Source of the DNA: Phlyctochytrium arcticum
Lineage: Eukaryota; Chytridiomycota; Chytridiomycetes; Chytridiales; Chytridiaceae
DNA length: 64,000 bases
Assembly: GCA_025602905.1 (NCBI GenBank)
Contig: JAHLKI010000009.1
Span: forward strand, 862,057-926,056
Direction of reading: 5' to 3'
This document shows positions 1-12,700 of this stretch, in pieces. Both the position numbers and the translations under genes were made by a program. Below the pieces are notes generated by a model, which was given only the letters and a program-made list of their open reading frames with translations, did not search any database and was not told where the DNA came from. The stretch's first letter is position 1; the number at the start of each line of letters is the position of its first letter.

Positions 1-3000
1 CCCCTCTTCGTCAGAATCTGCCTCAATGAGCCCATCCGGATCCCCTAGCCCATCCCAAAGATCTGGCAAGTGATCCAACTCCTCCATATCGTCGCTGTTG
101 CCGTAATCCCAAGTCTCCCCATTACGAACGTCAGAGTCCACAACGACTCCAGATTCGTCGTCTTTTGGTTCTGCCGCATCTGCAGCCATGTCTGATCTGG
201 ATCCTGACTCTTGAAGAATAGGCGCACTATCCATGTCGGCGGCCAAACTCCCTAAAGACATTGTCGTGTTATCCTCAGACACAACTAATTCATTCGATGA
301 TGGGCATAAAGCGTCGTCAGACACGACTGATTCATCAGGTGTTGGGTATAAAGTGTCTAGAGGAGGTAGGTTTTTTTCAGTATTGACTTGGCAGGGCGCA
401 GTCCGAGTATCCGCACCAAGTTCATTCGCCAGATCCGTTCCCATATGATCCTGGCAGTATGAACCCCCTACATTGGCTCTCTTATTGCATGTGGCTCCAG
501 CTTGTATCGTACAACACAATGGATGCCGGCTACAAGTATTACGAGGCGGAAGGTCATCCGGCAGCTCAAGCGCCAGCATCCCCGACCACACACATACAAA
601 ACAAGAATGGTCAATACAGTACTTGTTTTTCAATCTCAGGAAGACAGGGTAAGACGCAATCGTCTACCCGACACGCGTGGGATATGCAGTGGGGTTTGTC
701 CTGTACGGCCGCATTGGCGCATCTCACGGTAGACGTCTCGAGTTCATACAGGCACCGGTGAGTATGGCACAGATGGTGTTCGGTCGTGGCTGTGTCCGGG
801 CACCGCTCTAATGTACCAGTACCTCCATCACGAACAAAATACTTGCACTGGGGTTGCAGCGTGAACCCTTGTAACCATTGAAGCAAGATCTGGCCGTCAC
901 TCATCTCTTTATCGCGATGGCGAATACCCTGCCAAAGACGAGGAAATTCGGCTTTGATGTCCAGTTGTTGGGGATTTGCAGAACAAACGATTTCCAGGGT
1001 TTGCGATATACGTGGTACATCTAATCGCGCAGTATTGCCAGTGCCCGCTCCATCGACATTCTTGGTTCCTATGCCGTCGCCGGGTTGGGTGGTTTCCAGT
1101 TTTGGGGGTTCAATCATGCTCGAGACAGTTCTGTTCCAAAATACCACTTTCTGTAACAAATTGGCTGCTGCGGTCCGTTGTCGCTTTGCATCTTCTTGGT
1201 TTTCATTCTCGTCGGGTTTAGATAAGGTTTTCTCAGCAACTGCCAGATCCAAACAAGTTGTCTTAAACAACTTTATCTTTTCCAGTATTCGGTGGATACC
1301 CTCGACCTGCACTTTCAAGCGCCGAATCTCTGGTCGGGCATGAACAGCATGCCATTCTGCAAATTTTGCCAGTCGTGGCTCGTTGCAAACACCCATCCGA
1401 ATCATAGAGACATGAGGCTCCCCGGCCGTCAAGGCACACATAAATGTGTCAATCGCGTGATTGTTGTCAGACAGGACCAAAATGGGTGGACTGCCGACCG
1501 CCGGGAAATAACGGACCCAGAGATTCCGGATTTGAATCAGCGCATGAACAATGAGAACGCCCACGTAGGATTTGCCGGTTCCGGGAGGGCCCAGAGTACA
1601 GTACACTGGATGTCGCAGCGCACCCAAGAAACTTGTCAATTGGGCATTATCCAATGTGGCTTCATCAACCAGCATTTTGAGGTGGATGTAGAGACGTTGC
1701 TTTCCACCAGTGTGTCGACGAATCTGAACGATCGGGTCCAGCTGACTCTCTTCAATAAGACTGGTGATACGACGATCGGCATCGACGGGTACTTCACTAC
1801 CTATCTTTGCTAATTGCTCGCCAGCCTGGGTCAAGTTTGCATTTGCACTTTTTCTCGTCGAAAGATTGAGAAGCCTGCCATCTTTGAAGGGTAGACCAGC
1901 TTGTCGCAAGGCGTCAAGAGCAGTCAGGACCGGTAAGAAATCCGGCGCAAAAGTTTGACAGTCAATAATGGCCACCTGGCCACCAGTCTGAAACAGGCTC
2001 CCATCATTCTGATCGGCAAGTAAATCTTTGAAAAGAGAAATAGCCAATTTACCCCTTTGAGCATGATTCACGACTTGTCCCCAATGGATGCAATCTTGGA
2101 TGTTCAGCGATGATCCTCGACTCGGCAATTTGACGAGACCAACAAGATTGGGCGATTGGAGACGTCGCGACGTGCGCCATTGGATTTCTTCCTCGGGGGG
2201 TCTGCGGGTTTCGAGATGTTCGATATATACCCGATTGTCCAGGCTCACGCGGGTGACATTGCCATCGTAAATGTGAGTTGATGCAGATGGGCCTGGGGGT
2301 CCGCGTAGACTGCTTTGATGTTTTTCAGTACAGGACTGGCATAACCCCGAGGTTGTGTGAGAGCGGATAATACAAACTAGCGCGAGAGGTTTCAAGCAGT
2401 CTTTTGTACGGCACTGAATTGAACCACCGAGATTTTGGCGCTTGTTCGGCCACATCACTCGCGAACATTTCTTTCCCTTGTCGTCACGCTGATTGCAAAG
2501 TGGGTTGAGAGCTCTATTACCTTCCTGAAATGTCCTGCCAACAAACAGTCTGAGGATAAGCTCAAAGTACTGATCCGGTGATTCGTAAACACCGTAGCTC
2601 TTTTGTCCTGGCACATTCATCTGCGGCAAGTATATCGGTTGAGACTGTTTCATGTGGGTCAGCCAGCCGACAGTCGCCTGCTTCCATCGGAGATGGGGAG
2701 GTAGCAGGGTTTGAGTATCCGCCCCTGTGGATATATTGGCAGCAGACACAGCCAACGTTTTGATGGTCCCAGGCTGCTCCAATCCTTCAAAAAGCTCAAT
2801 GATCTTGCCATTGGCTTTGCGGTGGTCCGGAAGTCGATTGTTTAGCTGATCGGAAGCAGCACCAAGCCCACTCTCCAACGCCGATCGCACGACCTCTACT
2901 TTATCATCCCAATAAAACTTGGTGAGCCGCTGTATCGCCAGTGTCACCGATTCTGCCTTCTTTAGGGCAAGTTGAGGATCAGATGACGGCCCGGTATTGT

Positions 3001-3539
3001 CGAGATATGTGGTGAATGCCAAGGCGCAACCCGCTATAGGAGGCGGCCCAAGTTTTGCAGAAAGTGGCAGTCTGGTCAGAGCCGTAATGATGATTTCCAA
3101 GGTTTTCACGTTGCGGGTTGCTGAACCAGACCAGCACTCCAGCCAAAGCGCCTCCATGATCCGAAAGGAAGTTGTCAAGCTTGCTGGTTTCGGTGTGGGA
3201 CAACGTCGTGACGAATTTGTCAGTACCATCAACATTTGCGGGTGGGCGCTGCCGTGCCGAATGGGGTTCCGAGGGATATTGACCTCTGCTTCGACCGTTT
3301 CCTCCCTGCCCAATTCCTCTGCTAATGCTCCATGGAATATGTTCCCTACCACTCTCTTTACCACAACCACCTCTCTCGCCTCTACCAGGATCTCCAGCAG
3401 TGCCTCTACCTGCTCCTCCAATGCCTCTACCGCCTCTACCGGGATCTTCAGTACTCCCTCTACGTCCACCACCGCCACCACCGCCTTCCATGTCAACGCC
3501 AGTGCCTCCGGGGCCGGGACTTTTTCTCACAGTCGACAT
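1..3539 (-). pseudogene. ZNFX1/NFX1-type RNA helicase-like gene, 3' end beyond window, two apparent frame breaks
   Basis: Superfamily-1 helicase-like protein of the ZNFX1/NFX1 zinc-finger class (RNA surveillance or silencing in other eukaryotes; role here inferred). The first ATG (3539) opens a Gly/Arg-rich RGG-like N-terminus. Near 3150 the frame must shift by +1 to enter the long main frame, which reads on to the stop at 611-613. The Walker A motif GPPGTGKSYVG lies near 1580, followed by LVLSDNNHAID. The main frame ends in Cys/His units of the form C-x(8-10)-C-x2-H-x-C, and after a second shift near 611-625 the same array continues (YCIDHSC), then becomes acidic to the left edge. No Walker B motif is seen in the window; it may lie further left. 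Either a young pseudogene or two assembly indels: the second break sits beside an A-run, the first does not. An undetected intron is a less likely explanation. Family call is fairly sure, integrity is not. Confidence 0.7.
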
Positions 3540-3549
3540 TTTTGCCAAT

Positions 3550-4588
3550 GGCCCAACTATCGCATTGCTTGTGGGAATTTGGGAAACTTCTCCAATGGAA
3601 GTTGGTCTGCAAAAGCCCAGGCAAAAGCCTTGCCGGAGCTGAGTGGCTGTGAACGCCGTTTATGCCCTTTTCAAATATTCACTGAAGACGCGTTCAGGAA
3701 CTTCAGAGACGCGTTCGTGCGAACCTGGATTCACTCCCAGATTGCCAGATTTACTCCCAATCCTTCTCCTCACCTCACGAAGTCCGGACCTACCCGAAGG
3801 CGTATGGATGCGTACATGAGATGTACTCGAACGAATGGAATGGCACCAACAATTGGAGATCGTGTTCGCCGCGCAACTGTTTTGGAGATCACTTGAGGTA
3901 TAAATTTCCTCAACAATGTGATAGACCCGTACCTGATCTTATTCGATCCAGGTCCAAGTCTTAGTAAGGCGTAATTCCTATGGTTTGCCTCCACCACTCC
4001 CAACGTCATTCAAATTGCTGTTGCTGCGCGTTCTTCAAAACGTACCGGACATTGGCACAGCTTCTGTGTCTCATACGTCTCTGAATGTGTATTGAGCCTG
4101 CACCCGCCTTGTTCATTCGGACTGTAGAGACACGCTTATCGTCTACCTAAGATTCACTTGGAAGACCAGTACAGTATATGGGAAAACGGAGTTCGGCTGA
4201 TATGAGTTTGCGAAATATCGAATTGGAGCTGAGATTCACTCATTCTGATTTCTGATGGCCGCGAAAGGATTGAACCCTGACCCAAACCGCCAATCATTTG
4301 GAGTCTGTCCCCGATGCAGATTCGTACGAAAACCTTGAGTTTGATGGTGACGTGGATATCATGTAGGAAGGAACTTGGAGACAAGGACGAAGACGCGGTG
4401 AACGGGAGCCTGCTGAAAGACTTGTCCAATGCGATATTGGCTGTGGCGCTAGCTTCCGCAATAGCGCCATTGCCGGAGCTGCACAGTGGCATTCGGCCAT
4501 CGACAGATCTCACCGCTTTTCGACGTGGCCGCCAGGGGGTTCGTGGCGCGAATAGGGCCTGACTTGGCCAGGGTGGAGGACGCAATTC
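3550..4588. other. No supportable gene
   Basis: Upstream flank of the helicase-like gene. Overlapping open frames on both strands around 4154-4591 show no recognisable family and no splice-linked partner, so none is called. Confidence 0.4.
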
Positions 4589-5343
4589 CAACGATGAACT
4601 TCAACTACAAAGGCCATATGGGAAACGCTCACTGTCATCAACGAACCGCTGCTCATTGGTATCACACTGTCTGATCTGGGCCAATCTATCTGGGTTCGTC
4701 ATTTGCAAGACTTGATCCGACTTACCTGTCCCGAACGCACCGATGAAGAGAATATTGCCGTCTTCCTTGCCGGCAATCAGCCTCCGTTGCCGGAAGAGGC
4801 TATTGTTGCAACCACCACAAGTAACCACCAAGAACCGCTTTTGTCCAATGAAGACCTGGAGTTTTGATTAATCGAGCTCATTTTGATCCAGGTCGCAAGG
4901 AAATAGCCGTACATCTCGCTGCGAAAAGCGACAACGTGTCGGCGGTTGCGGCGATCTTGAGGATCAGTGAAAAGAACATCTATCGTTGGAGAAAACACTA
5001 CGCAGGAACTGGCGATGTCGAAGGATCTGAGACTCTAGTTCTCCCTACTTCCTCTGAAGTTCATCCTTTGCAAGAGTTGATCCGACTTTCTTGTCCCGAA
5101 CGCACCGACGAAGAAAACATCGCCGTCTTCCTTGCCGGCAATCAGCCTCCGTTGCCGGAAGAGGCTATCGATGCAACCACCACAAGTAACCATCAAGCAC
5201 AGCTTATGTCGAACGAAGACCTGAAGTTTTGGTTTATCGAGATGGTTGACAAGCAATTGACGGCGACCTTGAACCAAGTTGATCAAGTTGATGCAGACGC
5301 AAATCCTGGTAAACAAAAGAAAATGTTTCTGAGGACGCAATGA
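4589..5343 (+). pseudogene. HTH transposase-like fragment with an internal duplicated block
   Basis: Two open segments on the plus strand. Positions about 4699-4872 and 5059-5242 are diverged copies of the same ~175-bp block; both encode the sequence LIRL(T/S)CPERTDEENIAVF. In the first copy the frame ends at a TGA where the second copy reads TGG (Trp) and continues. Between them lies a helix-turn-helix-like stretch (ILRISEKNIYRWRKHYAG) of the kind at the N-terminus of Tc1/mariner-like or IS630-like transposases. No DDE/D catalytic domain is seen. The TGA, the duplication and the lack of a catalytic domain suggest a decayed element. Family assignment rests only on the HTH look and is weak. 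Confidence 0.35.
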
Positions 5344-5772
5344 TACTAATGCAATTGGCAGACGATGTCTTGGCCTTTTTCACTGAGATTGTTATGAATG
5401 GTGAACTCGAACTGCCTCCCGCTGCCCAAATTATTATCGCAAATACCCTGAGGTTGGGCTGTTTGAACCGACAGGGGAGTCGGAGCGAAAGCACAACCCA
5501 TAACTGGGATCTTCGAAAGGAAAGATGTATGGTACGGTCCATCCCCCGGCTAAAGAAGTTTGACTTTTAAAGCTTGCTATTTACGCTGGTCCAATACGGG
5601 CTGTTGTCCTTGACCGAAGCTTATTTTTTAAATTTCAGAAATTCTGGCTGCAATGGGCGCATGAATGGTACATTCGGGAGAATATGAGATAGTCTATACC
5701 GAAAGGCAGCATTGGTGACTGAGCGAAAAGTTACTTACTTGGATGCGGTAGGAGTGACATTCGCGGTTAAAT
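5344..5772. other. No supportable gene
   Basis: Short open frames only; no family recognised and no repeat structure noted. Confidence 0.4.
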
Positions 5773-6363
5773 ATGCTTTACAACAGGCCTAAACTCTTCT
5801 CTGACAGGTTCGACCGGCTGAGAAATAATCCTACTCTCAGCTATGAAAGCGCCCCGGCCGACATCAAGGCAATAGTGAATCTATATCGAGATCAAAGTGT
5901 CACCCATGCCCAAAGACTGGCAACATTAGCACAAGCACATGCATGCAGCGGCGTAATAGAGGTGGGAGGGGCACTCGCAGTTCATATGCTTTTCGAGGGG
6001 AGCGGAGCGTATTTCAGCCACGATTTTGTCCCCTTGTTGTTGACCCAAGGCTTGCAACAAATAGAAAACAAGCCGGTAGCAGGAATGGTGGTGATACGGC
6101 AAGGGGAGGTGACGTTGCGGCTAGCCATCGAGACTTATACCCAAAGAAAAACCGACTCAGAATGCTGGTTCGGATTCATAGCGTGGCATGGCGGTACGAC
6201 CGGTGATAGGCGTCGAGAATTCCCATGTGTGCCGCAAATCCAAGGCCCGCGACTCCCTAACGAAACCGCTCTAACAGATCCTGACGGTGCGGAACAGTAT
6301 GCGAGGATAGCCGAGAAAAAAGCTGCTGCAAATGACCATTTCAATCTGGAGGATGTGAACTAA
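5773..6363 (+). CDS. Unrecognised hypothetical protein, 196 aa
   Basis: Single ATG-started open frame. The middle (VIEVGGALAVHMLFEGSGAY, then FVPLLLTQGL) reads like a folded hydrophobic core, and the composition is not low-complexity, which is why it is kept. I do not recognise a family. It lies in a transposon-rich zone between the HTH fragment and the recombinase fragment, so it could be a cargo or accessory ORF of a mobile element, or a chance frame. No splice partner was found. Confidence 0.35.
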   Translation: MLYNRPKLFSDRFDRLRNNPTLSYESAPADIKAIVNLYRDQSVTHAQRLATLAQAHACSGVIEVGGALAVHMLFEGSGAYFSHDFVPLLLTQGLQQIENKPVAGMVVIRQGEVTLRLAIETYTQRKTDSECWFGFIAWHGGTTGDRRREFPCVPQIQGPRLPNETALTDPDGAEQYARIAEKKAAANDHFNLEDVN

Positions 6364-6879
6364 GCGGATCACTCGCAAGAGATCGATTCAACAAACACCC
6401 TACGGAAACTACTGGGACTACAAGATCTACTTCGGCTACATGCATGAGAATCTGGACGTCTGTCTGAGGGGGAGTCTTGGAGTTTGACCTCTGCCTACCC
6501 CCGCACCCTCTGTCTCTTTGTGCTTCAACCATTTTCGACCATTACATCGTCTCTTGTCCTCTCTGGCAAATAAAATGCAACACCGTTTGTTTTATGTTCC
6601 AAACGCCTTATAATACAGTTTTGCTTACAGTACTGTCCCTATCACATTCCATCCTTGTGTTTGGCTGGACAGACGGTGCAAGGATACAAATCTTGTTTTA
6701 TGGAAGTTTCTCTTTTGGCTCAACCTCATCCAAAAGGAAGTTTGAAAGCGAGTGTTGAGTTCATCAACCCATGCTGGAATTCACGTCCTCCCAGCTTGTC
6801 TAAGTTTTGCCAAGGCCCAGTAAAGTTCTCCGCCGCTCAAGCTTCGCAGTCGGCCCGAGGAACCAGTTGCGTGTGTGGG
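6364..6879. other. No supportable gene
   Basis: AT-richer flank between the hypothetical ORF and the recombinase fragment; nothing recognised. Confidence 0.4.
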
Positions 6880-7230
6880 CCGATTACCGTCCTTCCGCAG
6901 GAACAGGTCGCGTTTGTCCCGCGTGAATTTCATCCCGGACTACCAAATACAGGAGCATGGCCTCTACTGGATGGCATCCATTTGGCAACGCTTGCAATGC
7001 GGCGCTGTCCGTGATCTTGATATACGTGCCCCGGGTAGAATCGATCGTTTTTTCCTGCTCGGCAGGTGGAATTCGCACTCGGCCGTAGATATCTTCGTTT
7101 CAGCGAGTCGTGGTAGTTTCCTCCGTTCCCAAAAGCCTATGTTTTTCGGTCTGACAACTTCCCCTAACCGACACAGCCCGAAAAACGCGCTGGTCAGCAA
7201 CGCTGAGACCAATCTGTCATCGTAATCCAT
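6880..7230 (-). pseudogene. Tyrosine recombinase fragment (Crypton/DIRS-like integrase), frameshifted
   Basis: The minus strand encodes LTSAFFGLCRLGEVVRPKN, the helix that carries the first catalytic Arg (R in CRLGE) of phage-integrase-like tyrosine recombinases as found in fungal Cryptons and DIRS elements. The continuation (IPPAEQEKTIDSTRGTYIKI...) is in another frame, so at least one frameshift separates them. The catalytic His/Arg/Tyr box is not found. It is about a third of a normal recombinase and is read as a dead relic. It sits directly before a MULE fragment in the same orientation. Confidence 0.5.
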
Positions 7231-7439
7231 AAACTTCAGCCCCCGTCGTATACGCTCTACATCAGAAACGGGGCTCTACGCCTGGGCCGCTCCCAGGCCC
7301 CACCGCCCTCAGAACTTCTTGATACCCTCTCTGAAGTCCTTGACGTCAGGGTCGCCCATAATTGCCTCCCATCGCCGTCTAAACCCCAATCCAACGAAAA
7401 AATAACTAGCTTCATACAGGGATAAACTGGAAAAAAAAT

Positions 7440-7911
7440 CCTAATTGCGAGGTCCCTAGCGTTCTCTTGAACGCAGCGTGCGAGCTTTCGACTTTGGGAC
7501 GATGATAATGTGACCGATATGCTCGAACATCAACGAGCCACGCGGCACAGAACTTTGTCTTGTACCCGCGCGACCCAAGCGTTTTCAATATACTCCACGC
7601 ACAGTCGCGGAATGTGGAGTTTCATCTCCTCCCACTTCTCATCAAACTCATCTTGGTCCTTGGTGCCGAGGACGAGGTTTGACCATTTTTTCAGAAACAC
7701 TGGGAACGTCCACTGGTTGCTTCCTTTCAATTTCCAAGGTGGGGAAATCTCGCTGGTGGCGAGCCTTAATATTGCTCTGAAGATGCCAGTAGCATAGTTG
7801 GTGGGTAGCCAGTGGGAAAACGTTGCTGACGGCGTTCATTAGGGCGTTGTCGGCGTCTGTGATGATGACACCCGGATCAACAATGATTGCGTGTTCGACA
7901 AACGCTTCCAA
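7440..7911 (-). pseudogene. MULE (Mutator-like) transposase fragment
   Basis: The minus strand encodes VIITDADNALMNAVSNVFP followed by THQLCYWHLQSNIKA, the conserved core of MULE/FAR1-type transposases (second catalytic Asp region and the C-x2-H-type motif). In shifted frames it continues with DEFDEKWEEMK, YIENAWV and VESSHAAFKRTLGTS, the expected downstream order of the family. The change of frame between these blocks shows indel decay. No terminal inverted repeats were located. It is a truncated internal fragment, probably non-functional. Confidence 0.7.
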
Positions 7912-8421
7912 GATCTAGTCGGTACTGCCCGACTGAAAAGTTCATTGCGTAATCACGCATTCGAGGGTTATCCAACGTTAGTCTTGGATTTTCGGCGAAG
8001 TTCATTCAAGCGGAGACGTTAATGCTTGAAAAAGTTGTCCATTTCGCGTTTGAAAAACATGGCGGATGCTGAACTGGATCCCTCACACAACATAATACCA
8101 AAAAAAAAGATGAACTTTGGCAACGTGTTCCAAAGCCAGCTATACGAATTCATCTTGCGCGATGATCAGTTGCTTGTTAAATTCTTCGCCGACATATAGA
8201 TCATGTCCCGTTCGTTGGTCTTGTCGATCGGCAATACGTGCGTGTTCTCTTTCAAATCCAAGCCTACTTTTTTTTCATCACGATATAACGGAGTCCGGCA
8301 ATTGAAGAACGTCAAGCAACAGTAAAATGTGCAGCCCTCCAAACTCCTCTTCGTTCTCCTTCAGCCTCCGGCAAGCTTCTTCGAATAAGTCTTGCTCAAG
8401 TAAGGTATTGGCTTTTTTTTT

Positions 8422-9785
8422 CTACCTCCTTTTCGTTGCTGGGGCGAGCAATACTTTATTTTCATTTCGAACGGGCTGCGGCAATTTTGATTTTTTTGCC
8501 TCCTCCGAAGGTTGAGTGAGAGACGGATGTTGACGGGGGTTGCTGAGATCATTTGGGTTGATGGTAAACCATATGTTGGGCAAGCCATAGAGCCAACAAG
8601 CAGACTTCATTTTCGTTCTGGCATAGATTCGAGATTGATCGGAAAGACAGTGTTGTTGTCCGCAGGATCGCATCTCATTCAAGAGTTTGTTAAATATCTT
8701 TGTCCGTCACCATCCGTCCGTCTTGCAGGCTTCTCGAAGCCGCTCCGGCGTAATTGAGGCGATGGATTCTTCCAGCTGGGCAAATGCAGTCCTGTTCATT
8801 CTCACGTAGCTGACACGTCAATTGCATGCCTTCAGGAGCATGTTAGCTATCATAAAAGGAAACCTAATCATGTCATTACGGTACCATGCCGTTGCAAACA
8901 ATACGTTGGTGGTGAGGACAGGGGTGTCGAGGGTTGCTTCTACAGTTGTAGGCTCAGCTGGGCTTTTCCATGCCACGGTCTTGCTGTGGGGTGTAATGTG
9001 AAGATTCAACCAGGTCCGTTGGGCGATTTTTGAACTCACTGGCACATGGCGTAAATTGAGTCTGGGAACTTCTGCCTGGGAAGTTGAGTCACTATCGAGA
9101 TTTGGTTCACTGATGATGATATTCTTGTAAAGCGGATTATTCTGTTTCAGCCAATGTAGTGCCGTGCGCGAATTTTGGCTGATCGCACTGCCAGCATGAA
9201 CGCAAACATCTTCTGGAGGTGGCGGTCTTGGACCAATGAAACAAACAGCAGTTTCATCTTGCAACAAAAGTCGCAGGATGCGGTAGAACATTTGACGCCA
9301 GGTAGTTCGGAAATACTGAAATGTGGCCCTCCCGAGGTTTGCGGTAGTCAGCAGACGATATATTTCCAATTTGATAATCCAGCTTGAAGATGGAGAACGG
9401 GCGAGGCCAGAGGAGTGAGACACAGTCGTTCCTGTGGGTATCGATGGGAGCAAACCGATAGATAGATTGTTGACACGGCAGACATCCGGAGTCTTGGATT
9501 TTTCAAGATAGAGTAAACAATCATGGCTGATATCAGGCTCCCTCAGTAGGAAAACATGTTATGCAACTGCAAGACCATTTGTAAGCTGAACAAAGGGACC
9601 ATTTTCGGACCCTTCCAGTCTTTGAGCAGTATGTTCTTTTCGGGTTGCATGGTGTTGCAAAAAACAACGCAATGGCCAATCGGCAATGTGTCCCGCGAGT
9701 GCATATCCCGATAAACGTCGCGTGCTGTGTCAATTTTGGTTTTTTTGAGATCCAGCAAAACCTCGGCTGATTCAGTTTGAGGCAA
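8422..9785 (-). pseudogene. Degraded Helitron Rep/helicase gene (DUF6570 and Helitron_like_N regions)
   Basis: Three minus-strand blocks in different frames appear in the order expected for the N-terminal half of a fungal Helitron protein: 9785-9543 (DVYRDMHSRDTLPIGHC...), 9453-8818 (with ALHWLKQNNPLYKNIIIS, a DUF6570-type signature), and 8682-8535 (ACWLYGLPNIWFTINPNDLS, the start of Helitron_like_N). The HUH nuclease and PIF1-type helicase motifs that should follow were not found between 8420 and 7911. The gene is broken by frameshifts and 3' truncated. Element ends (5' TC, 3' CTRR with hairpin) were not located. Confidence 0.65.
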
Positions 9786-9799
9786 TCTCTAGACTTGGA

Positions 9800-12700
9800 T
9801 TTGGCTACCTTTCACCGTGAGGATATCGTCTGTTCCGAATGGATATTGGTCACCGATGGAATCGCCCTCCATCCATGCGTACGTGAGATCGCAAGTTTCA
9901 GCAATCACGGTCGAATTCTCCTGCTAAAAGGAATTGTTAACAAAAGATTGACTTAAGAAAAGAAACCCCACCTTTACCTCTGAGACGATATCCTCTCCCC
10001 ACTCAATTAATCTTCTCGACTCAGAAACTCTCCCCCTCTCCCCAGCATCAGTGCAAGATTGTGAACACGTCACGTCCAGGAAATCTCACTTGGTGCCAGG
10101 TAGTCTCAATCGACACACAGAGTCAGCCGGCAATCGCATCTATTCCAATTTGGGTTGAAAAAAATTTGGATTGAGCTGTGTTGTGTCTGTTTTGGGAATA
10201 AAGTAGAACGGGTGGAGGGCTCGATAACTTAAAGTAAGGTTTTGGGCACACGTGGTTAATCAGGTGACCTGTCGGAGTTGGAGTGGGAATTTGGGAGTAG
10301 CCCTGTTTGTGGGTGTGGGGAAGTACAAACTGACGATCTGAGGCACGAATGCATCATGTAAAGGATCAACGCGATGGGGAAGGTTACTTTCCTCTGGCCC
10401 AAGTGCGGCGGAGTAGATAGCCCCCGCTTTAAGTCTTGAATTATGTTCGAAAACATTGTCAGCGTAGAATGGGCTGGCAATTTAAGTTGTCCTCATCAGC
10501 TTTTAGGATTCATGTTCAGGAAAACTATTAGGTTATGGATAGATTGTGGGAAGACGATATAGTTACTTTTTCGCGATGTTGGGAAAAGAAAGCAATCCTT
10601 TTTGGGGTCAAGATGTATCAACTATATTTCATAACCTCCTCAACAGCAGCGCTTTACAGGCTTCCCATGCGTTGGGGTTCCCGGAGAGAATCTCCATCCA
10701 TCGTCTTTATCATACAGGTACGCTGATTCACCATGTGATGATTTGCAATTACTGCCGTATGTAAAAAGAACATGGTGTCGGCATTTGATGAGATCGTACC
10801 CGATGATCCTCAGATGCACGAAAATCCCCCAACTCCGAGTCAATACAAAAAGACGGAATTTTGAACTTCCCAACAACAAATGCACATGTCAAAGACCGGT
10901 GCATGCCCCAATGAATGGTTTCCAAACCCCTTGACAGTCCTCCATTGGCGTTTTTACCCAGGAGACATTCATATGGAACGTATTGGGGACTTGATTGGGG
11001 AGTCTAGAACGGACTCTGTACGGAATGTATCGGGAAACCCGGGGCGATGGAGACCACTGTGTGGAAAGGGTCGAACCTTCCTTACCAAAACCTTTCGCTC
11101 CCGGCAAAGTCCTATACTTCCATCAAGTTGACTTTACTTTATCAAGTTGACGGACGACTTCCAAACCAATTTTCTTTCACAATCCGTTTCCCCCTCTATC
11201 CCACTTACGCTTTCCCTCCTCAAAACAACCCATTCGCCCATCCAGACGAATTTGTCAAAATGTCGAATCGGCAAATGATCTAGATGTCGCATGTGTCGCC
11301 AAAAAATGTCCCATTCCACAGAGAGACTCGCTCTACACCCCATTTTGGGTGGGATCAAACCCACATCCAGCTACTTTCCGTTTATTTTGGGAGTAAAGCT
11401 TGACCGGCGCAAGGCATCCGAAAAACGTGGCCGGGGCGCGCGCACAGGGAGACTCGGATGCGTTCTCAAAATGCTCAAGAAATACCTCGAAAAGGGTATG
11501 GAGGGTTCCAAAAGAAGAATTGAGTACTCGGTCGGTGGGGTGGTTCTGTCGCATCATGTCCGACTTTGTCCTCTCGCCGCGCCCCGGGTCGGGGAATCGG
11601 GAATGGTCCGGGTTTCTCCGGATTTGAGCTGAGCGAGTAGAAATGTCGCATTTGGTCGGTCGACCGGCCAATCAATCTTTTTTTGGGTCGTGCAAACACC
11701 GTATTAAGATACGAGAGGGTAAACCCTCGCTTCGCTCGGGTACAATGTAGGGAAGAATTTTAATTTTGATCTCCACCAAATGAGGTGAAGCAGGAGGTGA
11801 AGAGACAAAAATAACAAAATGGAAATGTATCGGAGAAGAAGTGTCCGCTCAGTGAATGACATTCAAGAGATCTGGCAAAAATGTAGGTATGATATACACC
11901 GATCCCTTCCTTGCTTGCCCATACAACTAGTGAATAGTAATTGCATAGGTAATGGATATGCATGTTGAATATCTTGACCCTGAATACTGCTCATCTTCAC
12001 AGAGACCGGTGACAATATCTAAAAGTTGAGTATGGTTCTGAGAATTGTCTTAATTTGCCAATTTGTCCTTGCTGAAGACATGGTAGAATGTAACTGCTAA
12101 AATCATTTCACTGACAATAATCCCATTGTCTTCTTCGAGGTAAGTATGTCGAGATTTGAATGGAATTCTTTCAAAATTGGCGGTTCATACAAAAGTTTGA
12201 TTATCTCCCAGACCATTGAAGGACCCTCAACCTGAACCAACAGTTTAGAACCGATGGTAGTCCAGTCACTTTCAAAAACATTATGATTGTATTCATTATT
12301 GGGCGTGGGTAGATATCCAATGCTCAGCTGAATTAGGCACTTGTGAAATTCCCTCACAAAAACTACATGAGCATTTGCAAATTTGAGCCTATAGTTGTGC
12401 GTACTACTCCGTCAAGTTAATAAGACTAAGGTTGTCTCGCCCAAGTGTGGAAGGCAGCATGTACCAAAAATCACCGCCCAAGATAGCAACAGTGCCACCA
12501 ACAGGTTCGTACATTTATATGCCGCATCATCTCCAATGGTAAAGCATTTCTATTGGAGCAACTCACCAAGCGCATCTCATGGGGTTTTATGGTGCAAATG
12601 GAGTTGGCCAACATATTAGTTCGGACCTTTGTCTAACGTGTGCACCGGGGCATTGAATCCGCGAAGAAGCTGACTTCGGTAGTTCAAGAAATCTGCCAAG

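Noticed and set aside
2997..3896. Long plus-strand frames opposite the helicase N-terminus
   Set aside because: Antisense shadow of the Gly/Arg-rich minus-strand coding sequence; Ser/Thr-rich by complement, no domain.
11291..11699. Overlapping ~75-113 codon frames on both strands
   Set aside because: GC-rich pocket giving several competing frames; none with family resemblance.
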